A stretch of 52,647 nucleotides of DNA from Fen-1308 sp035319125 (GCA_035319125.1 DATHDG010000042.1:1-52647); one strand, 5' to 3'; shown: positions 41,896-50,813, counted from the stretch's first letter. Notes: generated by a model not told the origin, from the sequence alone. Numbers and translations are program-made.

Positions 41896-43704
41896 ATGGA
41901 ATTCGATGATGCAGCGGTGAGGAACCCTTTAATTCTTGTCGTAGACGACGATATATTGCAGCTTAATGTATCGCGTGATTTTCTTAAACAGGCTGGTTTT
42001 GATGTTGAATGCGCCCAGGATGGCGAGTCGGCGTTGCAGCAGGTCGGAAATAACAAGCCGGATCTCATACTGCTGGACGTTCTTATGCCGGATATGGATG
42101 GATATGAGACTTGTTCCAGACTTAGGAGAATGCGTGACGGAGAGCATATACCGGTAATGATGACGACTGGAATGGATGATATCAAATCAGTAACGCAGGC
42201 TTACGCTGTAGGTGCTACTGATTTTATCTCTAAGCCGATCAACTGGCTGATTCTGGAGCAGAGAATATTGTACATGCTGAGGGCAAGCAGAGCTCTCGGC
42301 AGTCTGCACAGAAGCGAAATGAAGAATCGGGCCCTCCTCGATGCTATTCCTGATGTTATGTTTCACATAGACAGCAGTGGCATCATCATCGACTATAAGG
42401 GAGCTGCCGGCTTCTCATTGCTCATTGAGCCTCCCCGAGTGGCCGGCAGGAATTTGAGTGATATTTTTCCTTCGATGCTGGCCGGCAAGATAGAAATATC
42501 TATGAGAAAAGCGTTTGAAACAAGAGAACCTCAGATTTTTGAATTTATTCAGACGGCCTCTCGTTCCGAACAGTATTTTGAGTCTCGCATTGTTATTTGC
42601 GGTGATCATGAGATCCTGGTCATTATGAGGGATATTACTGAAAGGAAGAGGTTTGAGCAGGCCCTGCGTATTTCAGAAACAAAATACAGGATCGTTGCGG
42701 AAAATACATATGACTGGGAATTCTGGCTGAATCCGGATGGGCAGTTTGTATATACGTCGCCGTCATGCCAGAATGTGACTGGCTATTCCGCTGCTGAATT
42801 TGAAAACGACTCAAAGCTGTTCCTGAGAATTGTCCATCCTGATGACCTGACAAAGTGCGCAACCCATTGTTCCAACCCCAATAAACGCTCCAGAAAGACC
42901 GGAGAGCTGGAATACCGGATCAAACATCGGGACGGCAATATCAGGTGGATTGGCCATGTTTGCCAGCAGGTCTATGACGCCGAAGGCTCATATTTGGGCA
43001 TAAGGGGTAGCAATCGCGACATTACCGAGCAGAAAAAGGCTGCGGCGCTGGTGCGAAAGGAAGAACTGCTCCAGATAAGGCACGAAGAGGAAAGAAAGCG
43101 TCTTCTGGAAAAAGATAAGATACTCAAGGACATGCATGACGGTATAGGCGGAATTATGACTAATATAGGCCTTTTGGCTGAAATGGCGTCAAATTCAAAA
43201 TCAAAGGACTATATTTCGACTGCTTTAAGAACGATGTCTGAGCTTTCACGTGAAGCCATAACCGAGTTGCGCAGTTTCATGAATATAATCGATGAACGCA
43301 GGCTTGATTGGCATGCATTTGTAGCTGATCTCAGAAATTTCGGCAGTTCCATGACTGAGGGTAACGGGCTGGCTTTCAATATAAAGATTTCCGTACAGTC
43401 CAAAGCGCCTGTACCGGAAAGTTTTATGTGTCTCAATATATTCAGAATTTATAAGGAAGCGCTGACAAATATCGTAAAACACGCAGGTGCAACGGCAGTG
43501 AACGTCACCATAAGCGTCAAATCCAAGAGATTTGAAATGTCCGTGCAGGATGACGGCAGCGGGTTTACTGTTAAGCCGGGGGAGGGGCGGGGTGTTATGA
43601 ATATGAAATCGCGCGCTGAAGAGGTAGGCGGAAGCCTGGCAATTAGCTGCCATCATGGCACGCTTGTACAGCTGGACTTTCCCATCCCCATAAAATACCC
43701 ATGA
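41896..43704 (+). CDS. Hybrid sensor kinase REC-PAS-PAS-HisKA_3-HATPase (NarX-type)
   Basis: Cytosolic kinase of 602 residues with no membrane helix. The receiver domain spans about 12-130 (D61 in LILLDVLMPD), PAS 1 141-250 and PAS 2 about 262-380, ending in DITEQK. The HisKA_3 dimerisation helix has H414 in KDMHDGIGGI, and the ATPase domain (about 500-598) has NIVKHAGATAV and DDGSGF, GRGVMNMKSRAEEVGG. This output is the NarX/LiaS class that phosphorylates NarL-type regulators; such a regulator follows after 43 bases. Residues 12-250 resemble the same region of the divergent GGDEF/EAL protein. An N-terminal receiver implies input from another kinase. Confidence 0.94.
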   Translation: MEFDDAAVRNPLILVVDDDILQLNVSRDFLKQAGFDVECAQDGESALQQVGNNKPDLILLDVLMPDMDGYETCSRLRRMRDGEHIPVMMTTGMDDIKSVTQAYAVGATDFISKPINWLILEQRILYMLRASRALGSLHRSEMKNRALLDAIPDVMFHIDSSGIIIDYKGAAGFSLLIEPPRVAGRNLSDIFPSMLAGKIEISMRKAFETREPQIFEFIQTASRSEQYFESRIVICGDHEILVIMRDITERKRFEQALRISETKYRIVAENTYDWEFWLNPDGQFVYTSPSCQNVTGYSAAEFENDSKLFLRIVHPDDLTKCATHCSNPNKRSRKTGELEYRIKHRDGNIRWIGHVCQQVYDAEGSYLGIRGSNRDITEQKKAAALVRKEELLQIRHEEERKRLLEKDKILKDMHDGIGGIMTNIGLLAEMASNSKSKDYISTALRTMSELSREAITELRSFMNIIDERRLDWHAFVADLRNFGSSMTEGNGLAFNIKISVQSKAPVPESFMCLNIFRIYKEALTNIVKHAGATAVNVTISVKSKRFEMSVQDDGSGFTVKPGEGRGVMNMKSRAEEVGGSLAISCHHGTLVQLDFPIPIKYP

Positions 43705-43747
43705 TTGGTCATGGCAAATGATCCGGGCCGGGTGTTAGACTTTCACT

Positions 43748-44371
43748 ATGCGCATAGCTATCGTAGAAGATAATCATATCCTTCTCGAAAATCTGAAAAT
43801 GCTTCTCATGGGTGAATCCAATATGGAAGTCGTAGGCGCATTTTCTTCTGCTGAATCGGCGCTTGATATGCTCGATTTTTCAGGTACCGATGTCATGCTC
43901 GTGGATATAGGACTTCCCGGGATGTCCGGTATAGACCTGATCGGAAAGGTGAAGACTACTTACCCGGATATGGATATAATGGCGCATACAATTTTTGAAA
44001 ATCGCGAGAGTGTCTTTTCCGCGATCAAAGCTGGCGCATCAGCGTACATTCTTAAGGGCAGCAGGCCGGTGGAGCTGATAGATGCATTAAACAAGCTTCA
44101 TGACGGCGGAGCCCCGATGAGTCCTAAAATCGCAAGAATGGTAATACAGGAATTGCAGGATGCAGGATCTTCAGATCCATATCTCTTGAGCCGCAGGGAA
44201 AAAGAGGTATTGAAGGAAATTGAAAAGGGCATGAGCTATAAGGAAATCGCAACCAAGCTGAATATCAGCCCCCAGACGATTCACACTCATATCAAGAAAA
44301 TATACGAAAAGCTGCATGCGCAGGACAGACGTGACGCGCTGGTCAAGGCCAGAAAAAAAGGCATAATATAA
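43748..44371 (+). CDS. NarL-family response regulator
   Basis: Regulator of 207 residues. The receiver domain (1-118) has E7/D8, phospho-acceptor D53 in VMLVDIGLPG and lysine in AYILKGS. A LuxR-type helix-turn-helix occupies about 143-203 (LSRREKEVLKEI, KEIATKLNISPQTIHTHIKKIYEKL). It lies 43 bases after the HisKA_3 kinase gene and is its likely substrate. The two NarL-type regulators of this window (398-1030 and this one) are clearly related but not close duplicates. Confidence 0.94.
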   Translation: MRIAIVEDNHILLENLKMLLMGESNMEVVGAFSSAESALDMLDFSGTDVMLVDIGLPGMSGIDLIGKVKTTYPDMDIMAHTIFENRESVFSAIKAGASAYILKGSRPVELIDALNKLHDGGAPMSPKIARMVIQELQDAGSSDPYLLSRREKEVLKEIEKGMSYKEIATKLNISPQTIHTHIKKIYEKLHAQDRRDALVKARKKGII

Positions 44372-44441
44372 TTTCATCATAGCAGCGTATCTCCTTGTAG
44401 GTTTGTGAATTAGGCTTGCCGAAAGGTAAAATACCCCATCC

Positions 44442-45581
44442 GTGGTTCAATATCTTTATGTACATATCCCCTTTTGCCTGAGCAAGTGCGTTTATTGTGA
44501 TTTCTATTCAATTCCAAAAGACGATCAACTCATAAAACTATACATTTCTGCGCTCTGCAAGGAGATACAGATGCACAGGGGATGCTGTGACGCGCTTGAA
44601 GGGGTATATATAGGTGGCGGGACGCCTACTGTGCTGGAGAAAAGTAATATCTGCATTATCATGGAGCAAGTACAAAAGATCTATGGACTTGCGGATAGGG
44701 CTGAAATAACTATCGAGGCCAATCCAGGCACACTAACGAAAAAATACGTAAAAGAAATGCTTAAGACAGGCATCAATAGAATAAGTATCGGCGTACAGTC
44801 CTTGATTGATGCTGAGCTGTCATTACTTGGCAGATCTCATAATTCTGCCGGGGCGCTGGCAGCCATAAACTCTGCAAGAGATGGCGGGTTCAGCAATATA
44901 TCGCTTGATCTGATATATGGGATTCCGGGGCAGCGCATCGCGAGCTGGAAGCAGACTCTGGAGACTATTGTTTCTTACAATCCAGAACATTTGTCCGTAT
45001 ATGAACTTACGCCTGAGAAGAACACGCGGCTCTATGCTGAATTGCAATGCGGACGGCTATCCCTTCCTGATGAAGATACAGTGTCTGAAATGTATTATTC
45101 TGCTTTGGAGCTGCTTGAAGATCAGGGATACACTCACTATGAGATATCCAATTTTGCCAGGCCCGGCTACGAGTGCAGACATAATCTGAATTATTGGAAC
45201 AGGGGACAGTATTTGGGTGTCGGCGCAGGTGCACATTCATTTATCAAAGGCTGCAGGAGGGCTAATTACTGCGATGCAGAAGCGTATGTCCAGAAAATCA
45301 TTGCGGATGAACTGCCTGTTGCAGAGGAGCTGCTGCTCAGTGAACAGGATCAACTTGAAGAAGCTCTGTTTCTGGGTTTGAGAAAAATGGAAGGAATCGA
45401 TACGGTCCAGTTCCCTAAATGGGCTATTGAGCAGATGGGTGGAACCCTTCATGAGCTGGTTTCAGAAGGCCTCGTTGAACCGGCAGGCAACAATATACGT
45501 TTGACCCGAAAGGGCCTGTTAGTCTGCAATGCGGTCAATGTCCGTTTAATGTTAAGTATTGAGCAACGTCACCCCGTATAA
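44442..45581 (+). CDS. hemW: HemW-like radical SAM protein (coproporphyrinogen oxidase-like)
   Basis: Radical SAM protein of 379 residues. The cluster motif is C12-x3-C16-x2-C19 in PFCLSKCVYCDFYS. Then come GGGTPTVLE, EANPGTL, RISIGVQSL, LDLIYGIPGQ, YELTPEKNTRLY, YEISNFARPGYECRHNLNYW and GVGAGAHSF, the HemW/HemN order. HemW lacks the cysteine of true HemN that lies one after the cluster and acts as a heme chaperone; by motif (CDF after the third Cys) this is HemW rather than HemN. A GTG start is used. The 3' end overlaps the convergent htrA gene by 47 bases. Confidence 0.92.
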   Translation: MVQYLYVHIPFCLSKCVYCDFYSIPKDDQLIKLYISALCKEIQMHRGCCDALEGVYIGGGTPTVLEKSNICIIMEQVQKIYGLADRAEITIEANPGTLTKKYVKEMLKTGINRISIGVQSLIDAELSLLGRSHNSAGALAAINSARDGGFSNISLDLIYGIPGQRIASWKQTLETIVSYNPEHLSVYELTPEKNTRLYAELQCGRLSLPDEDTVSEMYYSALELLEDQGYTHYEISNFARPGYECRHNLNYWNRGQYLGVGAGAHSFIKGCRRANYCDAEAYVQKIIADELPVAEELLLSEQDQLEEALFLGLRKMEGIDTVQFPKWAIEQMGGTLHELVSEGLVEPAGNNIRLTRKGLLVCNAVNVRLMLSIEQRHPV

Positions 45582-46956
45582 CTAGAAGAAGTAAGTCTTC
45601 GTTCCTGCCGATTTTTGAGACAATATCCGTATATATAGCAGCACTGGCAAGCGGCTTCCTGTTAACCTCCATGATGACATCGCCGCGCTTCAATATGCCA
45701 AGGGCGCGACTGTTCTCACTCACTGACGTCACGATAACACCCTTCACATCTCGTGTGATTCCAAGCCGCCGGAGCAACTCAGTATTCAGGTCCTGTACTG
45801 CTACTCCTCTTAAAGCATTGTCGATTTCAATCGGTGCCGGCGCAATTTCGGAAGGCAATTCAGTTATGACGGCAGACGTCATCATTGATTTGCCGTTTCT
45901 AATTAATTTTATTACAACTGATTTGCCTGGAGAAGTCGCGGCTACTTGGTTCTTGAGATGAAATGCGTCTTCAGCTTCTTTTTCATCCAGTGCTGTAATT
46001 ACATCTCCTCTCATCAATCCGGCTTTGTCAGCGGGGCTGCCTTCAGTAACATCAACAACGAGAACGCCTCTTTCGTTCAAGAGGCCGAATTGCCTGACCA
46101 GATCAGAATTCAGCGGTTGCACCTGAACGCCCAGGTATCCTCTGATAACCTTGCCTTTGCTGATAATGCTGTCCATTATGCTTCTGATCATGTTTGATGG
46201 AATTGCAAAACCGATACCTTGATTGCCGCCTGAGGTGCTGAATATAGCATCGTTGATACCTATCAATTCACCGTTAGCATTGACCAAGGCACCGCCTGAA
46301 TTGCCGGGATTAATGGCAGCGTCGGTCTGGATGAAGTCTTCATAATCGGTTAGGCCCATGCCGGCGCGACCAGTTGCACTGACGATGCCTGAGGTCATGG
46401 TCTGGCTCAAGCCGAACGGATTGCCGATTGCAATTACCAAATCACCTGTACGAAGCCGCGCTGAATCTCCCCAATTTATGGCTGGAAGCTGCTCTGCTGC
46501 GATCTTAATTACCGCGATATCGGTCTTAGAGTCAAGTCCTACTATTTTCCCCTTAAATTCCCTTCCATCGTGAAGTCTGACCAATATATCGTCGGCACCT
46601 TCGATAACATGGTTGCAGGTAATGATATATCCGTCCTTTGAGGAAATCACTCCAGAACCAAGGCTGAAGGCTTTCTGCTTGTTGGACCGGGTTTCACCGA
46701 AAGACTTCTTCACATTGGAATCGTTTAAAGAAAGACGCGGAGCTTTTACAGATTTCGATGTAGAGATATTTACTATCGACGGTTTTACCTGTTCGGCGAG
46801 CGAAGCTAAAGCATCACTAACCTGATTGAGAATGTTGGCTGCCGGCAATGTTTGTATAAAAGCATTAGCAGCCTGCGGTGTGGCTATGGAAATGAAAAGA
46901 ACCAGGATCAGTAGGCGCGTAAGGAATTTGGCAGTTTGAAAAATTGAGGTATTCAT
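45535..46956 (-). CDS. DegP/HtrA-family periplasmic serine protease
   Basis: Secreted envelope quality-control protease of 473 residues. A signal peptide (1-32, ANA-F) precedes a trypsin-like domain with the triad H116 (CNHVIEG), D146 (KTDIAVIK) and S220 (GNSGGALV), then two PDZ domains (about 270-355 and 375-465). Order and length match DegP/DegQ (Do family). It is transcribed on the minus strand, with tilS ending 13 bases before it on the same strand, so tilS and this gene likely form an operon. Its last 47 bases overlap the end of the opposing hemW gene. Confidence 0.95.
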   Translation of the reverse strand: MNTSIFQTAKFLTRLLILVLFISIATPQAANAFIQTLPAANILNQVSDALASLAEQVKPSIVNISTSKSVKAPRLSLNDSNVKKSFGETRSNKQKAFSLGSGVISSKDGYIITCNHVIEGADDILVRLHDGREFKGKIVGLDSKTDIAVIKIAAEQLPAINWGDSARLRTGDLVIAIGNPFGLSQTMTSGIVSATGRAGMGLTDYEDFIQTDAAINPGNSGGALVNANGELIGINDAIFSTSGGNQGIGFAIPSNMIRSIMDSIISKGKVIRGYLGVQVQPLNSDLVRQFGLLNERGVLVVDVTEGSPADKAGLMRGDVITALDEKEAEDAFHLKNQVAATSPGKSVVIKLIRNGKSMMTSAVITELPSEIAPAPIEIDNALRGVAVQDLNTELLRRLGITRDVKGVIVTSVSENSRALGILKRGDVIMEVNRKPLASAAIYTDIVSKIGRNEDLLLLVIRGDVAQYLTLNGH

Positions 46957-46969
46957 GGCTCCTCCACAA

Positions 46970-48361
46970 TCAACACTTGAGGTGCCTGGTTTCTATGAGC
47001 AGCACCTTTTTTGTGTTATCGTCGACTCGATATCGCTCATCAATGCGATAGCCTATTATACATGCAATGTCATTGCCCGATACCAGCAGAGGAATAATGT
47101 CTCTTTCATCTCGCGGTATCTTTTCATCGACAAAATAGTCCTGTAGTTTTTTTCTCTTTCCAAATCCGGCAGGGTAGAAATAGTCTCCAGGTTTGCGTGG
47201 ACGGATCAAAAGAGGGAAAATCAGCTTTTCGGCATCCAGACGGGCGATCTTCCTCCCATCGTCTATATCATCAGCCTCATCATCAGATACAATTGAAAGT
47301 TGCAAAACTATTCCAGCTTCCTTAAGCGGGATATCTTCAGCCTCGTGAATTGCATATTCAGCAAGGCGCGAGGGAGCTTCAGCCGTCAACACCAGCGTTG
47401 AATAGGCCTTGATGGCGCGCATGGCATTCGGGAGATAAATGCGGGCCCCGGCTTTCCCGGATTTGATTAGCTTCACCACTTCCTCTATGTGGTCCAGGCT
47501 GAGGCCTCTCAGGTCTCTGGTTTCATATATTGCGCGTCTTAGGACGCGCCTGAGCACGGCAGTGTCCATATTTTCCATTGGCGCCAGGAACAGTTCTATA
47601 CCTGAATCCGACTTCCTGCTGATAAGTTTCATCAGGGTCTTTGTGACGAGTATGTTGAAGTAACGTTCCTCGTCTCTGAAAATAGTAGTTGTGCGGAGGA
47701 CTGAATTAATAAAATCCCTGTTCATATTTTTCAAAGCAGGTATCACAGAGTGCCTTATTCTGTTTCTGAGATAGTCATTCGTCAGATTCGATGAATCAGT
47801 GATGAAGCATATGTTTCTATCCGCCAGATAGTCCTCAATAGCCCTGCGTTCCGATTCAATAAGAGGCCTTATTATCCGGTTTCTAACTGGAGGGATCCCT
47901 GAGAGGCCCAGAGGTCCGGATCCTCGCACAAGATTTATCAACATGGTTTCTGCCTGATCGTCGGCGTTATGTGCCAGTGCGATCAAGTTCAAACTGTGTT
48001 GAGATGCAATTTCTTCGAGAGCGGCATATCTTAGCTCCCGCGCGGCCTCCTGCTTGTTCAATTTTTTGGATTCGGCATGCGATTTGACATTGATCTGAAG
48101 CGAGTAAAAAGGAATATCTAGTCTCTTGCAAAGATTAGAGCAAAAATCTGTTTCAGCCGGCGTCTCGGCAGGTCTTAGACCGTGATCAATATATGCGGCA
48201 GATAATTCAATGCCTAAATCATCTTTAAGACTTGCCAAAACGCTGAGCAGGCATACCGAGTCCGGACCGCCTGACAGTCCGATCAAAACGCGGTCTCCGG
48301 GCGAAATCATCGAATACTTAGCGATCGTGTCCTTAACTTTATCTGTGACGGTATTGTTCAT
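46970..48361 (-). CDS. tilS: tRNA(Ile)-lysidine synthase
   Basis: Modifies cytidine 34 of the CAU-anticodon tRNA-Ile so that it reads AUA as isoleucine; essential. The 463-residue protein has the PP-loop SGGPDS (30-35), YIDHGLRPAE, ALAHNADDQAETMLINLVRGSG and RPLI. A C-terminal TilS domain follows (about 385-460; RPRKPGDYFYPAGFGKRKKLQDYFVDEKIPRDERD). It lies upstream of htrA on the minus strand and is divergent from tRNA-Ser. Confidence 0.96.
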   Translation of the reverse strand: MNNTVTDKVKDTIAKYSMISPGDRVLIGLSGGPDSVCLLSVLASLKDDLGIELSAAYIDHGLRPAETPAETDFCSNLCKRLDIPFYSLQINVKSHAESKKLNKQEAARELRYAALEEIASQHSLNLIALAHNADDQAETMLINLVRGSGPLGLSGIPPVRNRIIRPLIESERRAIEDYLADRNICFITDSSNLTNDYLRNRIRHSVIPALKNMNRDFINSVLRTTTIFRDEERYFNILVTKTLMKLISRKSDSGIELFLAPMENMDTAVLRRVLRRAIYETRDLRGLSLDHIEEVVKLIKSGKAGARIYLPNAMRAIKAYSTLVLTAEAPSRLAEYAIHEAEDIPLKEAGIVLQLSIVSDDEADDIDDGRKIARLDAEKLIFPLLIRPRKPGDYFYPAGFGKRKKLQDYFVDEKIPRDERDIIPLLVSGNDIACIIGYRIDERYRVDDNTKKVLLIETRHLKC

Positions 48362-48389
48362 CGGAACATTTTATCACAGGGCTTCAGCC

Positions 48390-48419
48390 TTTACAATTAT
48401 TCCCGGCAGTTGATAATAT
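48390..48419 (+). promoter_or_regulatory. Promoter of tRNA-Ser
   Basis: TTTACA (48390-48395), 18 bases, TAATAT (48414-48419). The start near 48426 is about five bases before the mature tRNA. Confidence 0.55.
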
Positions 48420-48430
48420 ATAAATCTCTT

Positions 48431-48523
48431 GGAGAGGTGGCCGAGCCGGTCGAAGGCAGCCGCCTGCTAAGCGGTTGTAGGGGTAACACCCTACCCAGGG
48501 TTCGAATCCCTGCCTCTCCGCCA
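48431..48523 (+). tRNA. tRNA-Ser (anticodon GCT)
   Basis: Class II tRNA of 93 bases: acceptor GGAGAGG (48431-48437) pairs with CCTCTCC (48513-48519), the anticodon loop reads TGCTAAG, a long variable arm (GTAGGGGTAACACCCTAC) is present, and the T loop is TTCGAAT. G discriminator and encoded CCA (48521-48523). GCT reads AGC/AGU serine codons. Confidence 0.97.
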
Positions 48524-48636
48524 TTATTTCAAACGGGCTGCGGCGCTAATATATTAACAAGTGATATTTAGATGCCTTTTAGATAATGTTGATTTGATGC
48601 AGTAAATGGAAAGCAGTCAAACTGTGATGGAATTGT

Positions 48637-48852
48637 TCAAACCGGTTCGCCAAATGGGTAAGTTAAGCGCTTTTCAGGTCCGGCGTATGGAGACGGCACT
48701 TTCGATCTAACAGGGTCCATACCTATAATTGCCCATCTCTTTTCAGAATGTCTGTAAAAGCGCCTAATCCTGCTGTCTTCGATAAGACGCTGAAGTACAA
48801 TATCCGAAATCAGATCATAAACATCGTTAAAGTATTGCACTCTAATGATCAT
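48637..48852 (-). CDS. GSU3473-family small protein
   Basis: Small protein of 71 residues matching the short family typified by Geobacter GSU3473: start IIRVQYFNDVYDLI, then LQRLIEDSRIRRFYRHSEKRWAIIGMDPVR. The family pattern is a strand, a helix with L-I-E, an RR/FRR segment and VGVDP-R; function is unknown. Starts considered: the frame runs upstream to 48921, but GAGGGAAAGGG precedes the ATG at 48852, which is therefore chosen. The C-terminal tail is Pro/Gly-rich. Family membership is by pattern recall and should be checked. Confidence 0.7.
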   Translation of the reverse strand: MIIRVQYFNDVYDLISDIVLQRLIEDSRIRRFYRHSEKRWAIIGMDPVRSKVPSPYAGPEKRLTYPFGEPV

Positions 48853-49201
48853 AGCCCTTTCCCTCATATATATTTTATAAAAAGTGAGGTTAATTTTGCA
48901 ATATATATGCCATAAGAACAACTGTCTGAAACAAGACCATTAAATAATAATAACAAATTTGGAATCAGTTAATACTGTAAGAGATTCTGACATTATTGCG
49001 TCATAAATATTACACTAATTTATTATAGCGTGTTTTTCTCAGCGTCAGAAAACTGTCCATCTTCGATTTACTTTTATTAATTCAGGTAGATATAATGAAA
49101 TTGCTTTGGCGTATTACAAGCCAATGACGCAGGATATAAGCTGTATTCAGTGGGCGGTGATGGCAGAATCCTGCTTCCTATTTGATTGGAGGAATTTCAA
49201 C
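48853..49201. other. A+T-rich intergenic region
   Basis: About 350 bases between divergent genes. No convincing promoter consensus, hairpin, repeat or ORF was recognised. It must contain the promoters of the small protein and of the lipoprotein gene. Confidence 0.4.
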
Positions 49202-49759
49202 ATGAGGCATGTAGTTTTTTATGTTGTCGCATTGAGTATTATATTTTCATTTGCAGCCTGTCAGAAAAAAGAAGAGCAGCCTGTTCCGAAAGTTGCCATG
49301 CAATCGCCTATGGCTACGCCGTCGGACTTGTCACAGCCGGCCCGACCTTCTGCGGACGCGCCGCAAAACGCAAAATCAGCTCCTCACGGAAACATGAGCT
49401 CTCCCAAGAGCGTGCAGGTCCCCGATGATGTGAAGAAGAGCTGGAATAAGGTTACGCTTGTTTATACGGATAAAGCTGCAAATAAGACCAAAGAATATAC
49501 GGTTAACATCAATTCTGCATTTGAGATTCAGGGAACTAATCTCAAAGTCGCCGTCGAAAACTTTCTTCCGGATTTTAAGATGACGGGGTCTGATATTACT
49601 TCAGGAAGCAATGAACCAGTAAATCCTGCAGTACGAGTGGAAATATTTGAGAAGGGACAGAGCATTTTCAAGGGCTGGCTGTTTGCAAAGATGCCCGATA
49701 TTCATCCATTTGAAAGTGACAAGTACGGTCTCATCCTAAAAGAGGGAATAAGGAAATAA
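49202..49759 (+). CDS. DUF2155-type lipoprotein
   Basis: Secreted lipoprotein of 185 residues. The signal segment ends in a lipobox (FAAC), so the mature protein is lipidated at C20. A Pro/Ala/Ser-rich linker (about 27-75) leads to a beta-rich domain with IQGTNLKVAVENFLPDF and GWLFAKMPDIHPFESDKYGL, which resembles the DUF2155 domain of uncertain function. The start at 49202 follows a perfect GGAGGA site (49188-49193); a longer frame to 49106 adds a non-signal extension and is unlikely. It forms a pair with the next gene, 12 bases downstream. Confidence 0.72.
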   Translation: MRHVVFYVVALSIIFSFAACQKKEEQPVPKVAMQSPMATPSDLSQPARPSADAPQNAKSAPHGNMSSPKSVQVPDDVKKSWNKVTLVYTDKAANKTKEYTVNINSAFEIQGTNLKVAVENFLPDFKMTGSDITSGSNEPVNPAVRVEIFEKGQSIFKGWLFAKMPDIHPFESDKYGLILKEGIRK

Positions 49760-49771
49760 GAAAGGAAAGTT

Positions 49772-50353
49772 ATGTCCAATTATATAAAACTCGGTCGAAT
49801 TCCCACCAGCCGGGAAGACCGGAAATCTCTGATCGCTGAAGAAGCCGCCAAGGAAGAGCGCCTTGCAAATATGGGTGTTGACAAGCTGCGCGCTATGTTC
49901 GTTGAATATCTGATATCGGATAAAGGATACCTAAAAGAAGAGATCGAAACTGAAAAGGAGTTCAGGATTGAACTTAACGAAGCCTCCTTTATCGTTAGTG
50001 CCGATGTTCTTCTCAAACCGGATGGTAAGAATTTCCTGATGGTAAAATGCGCGATGAGTTCCCCTGCATCCTGGGAGCGTTATTCTGTAGCACTATGCAG
50101 AGTTGCATGTTCCGAAACAATCCCTTTCTGCCTGGTTACTGATGGCGAACATGTACGAATGATCAATGTGCAGACCGGTGATACGGTTTGTGACAATTTT
50201 GCGGCAATCCCAACAAGGGATGAAGCACTCAATATTTTGGCCAAGATAATGAATAAGCCTTTCTCATGCGCCAGACCTGAACAGGAAAAGAGGATACTGT
50301 TTGCATTCTCATCTATAGGTTGTGCGCCGCCGGATGAGAATTCCGGCAAATAA
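49772..50353 (+). CDS. Type I restriction HsdR N-terminal-like domain protein, degenerate nuclease motif
   Basis: Stand-alone protein of 193 residues resembling the HsdR N-terminal nuclease-like domain (PF13588 type): a basic/helical N terminus (1-35), VEYLISDKGYLKEEIETEKEF, then SADVLLKPDGKNFLMVKCAMSS and IPFCLVTDGEHVRMINVQTGD. In the PD-(D/E)xK pattern the first acidic residue D78 (SADVLL) and K92 are present, but the acidic residue two before the lysine is M90, so catalysis is unlikely. No hsdM or hsdS gene is near. Located 12 bases after the DUF2155-type gene; function unknown. Confidence 0.7.
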   Translation: MSNYIKLGRIPTSREDRKSLIAEEAAKEERLANMGVDKLRAMFVEYLISDKGYLKEEIETEKEFRIELNEASFIVSADVLLKPDGKNFLMVKCAMSSPASWERYSVALCRVACSETIPFCLVTDGEHVRMINVQTGDTVCDNFAAIPTRDEALNILAKIMNKPFSCARPEQEKRILFAFSSIGCAPPDENSGK

Positions 50354-50539
50354 TGACTTTGTATATCACCATTAGCTTGTGAATCAGACGCTTAGTCCAG
50401 ATCGACAGTTGCAATACCGAAATACTCAATCTCGTATCCGAGAAAAATTAAGATAACTTCATATAACTTTAATGATAGTTTCAGAAATTGAAATTATCAT
50501 AGAGTCAGTATTTACATTAAATTATATGTAATGTAATCT

Positions 50540-50550
50540 AGTAGTGCAAT
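50540..50550 (+). promoter_or_regulatory. AGTGCAA motif copy 1
   Basis: AGTAGTGCAAT is an exact reverse complement of ATTGCACTACT at 50790-50800, 240 bases away, and contains the core AGTGCAA shared with the long inverted repeat at 50711-50743. Candidate operator of the downstream genes. Confidence 0.45.
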
Positions 50551-50710
50551 TTATAAGGGCTTTTAAGAAAAGTAAATGATTTTCGGAGAAGTCGGTGCTA
50601 CGGTTTAATTTATGATATATCGTGATATATAGCTACATACTTAAAGTGGCATATGAACTTTTTAGCAAGGCTGTAATTCGATTGTCTGATAATAAGCTGC
50701 GCCGGAATAG

Positions 50711-50743
50711 TTTTCAAGTGCAAAATAAAATTGCACTTGAAAA
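50711..50743. repeat. 13-bp perfect inverted repeat
   Basis: TTTTCAAGTGCAA (50711-50723) and TTGCACTTGAAAA (50731-50743) are exact inverted copies around AATAAAA. Each arm holds one AGTGCAA core. No T run follows on the plus strand, so an operator is favoured over a terminator; on the minus strand the arm itself ends in only four T. Confidence 0.7.
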
Positions 50744-50789
50744 TAGTTAAAATGAAGACAGTTCATCGGATTGCAAATATGGTATATTT

Positions 50790-50800
50790 ATTGCACTACT
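50790..50800 (-). promoter_or_regulatory. AGTGCAA motif copy 4 (inverted)
   Basis: ATTGCACTACT, reverse complement of the element at 50540-50550. It lies immediately upstream of the AAGGAG ribosome site of the leader ORF, so a bound protein here could block transcription or initiation. Confidence 0.45.
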
Positions 50801-50813
50801 GTAAGGAGTGCTT

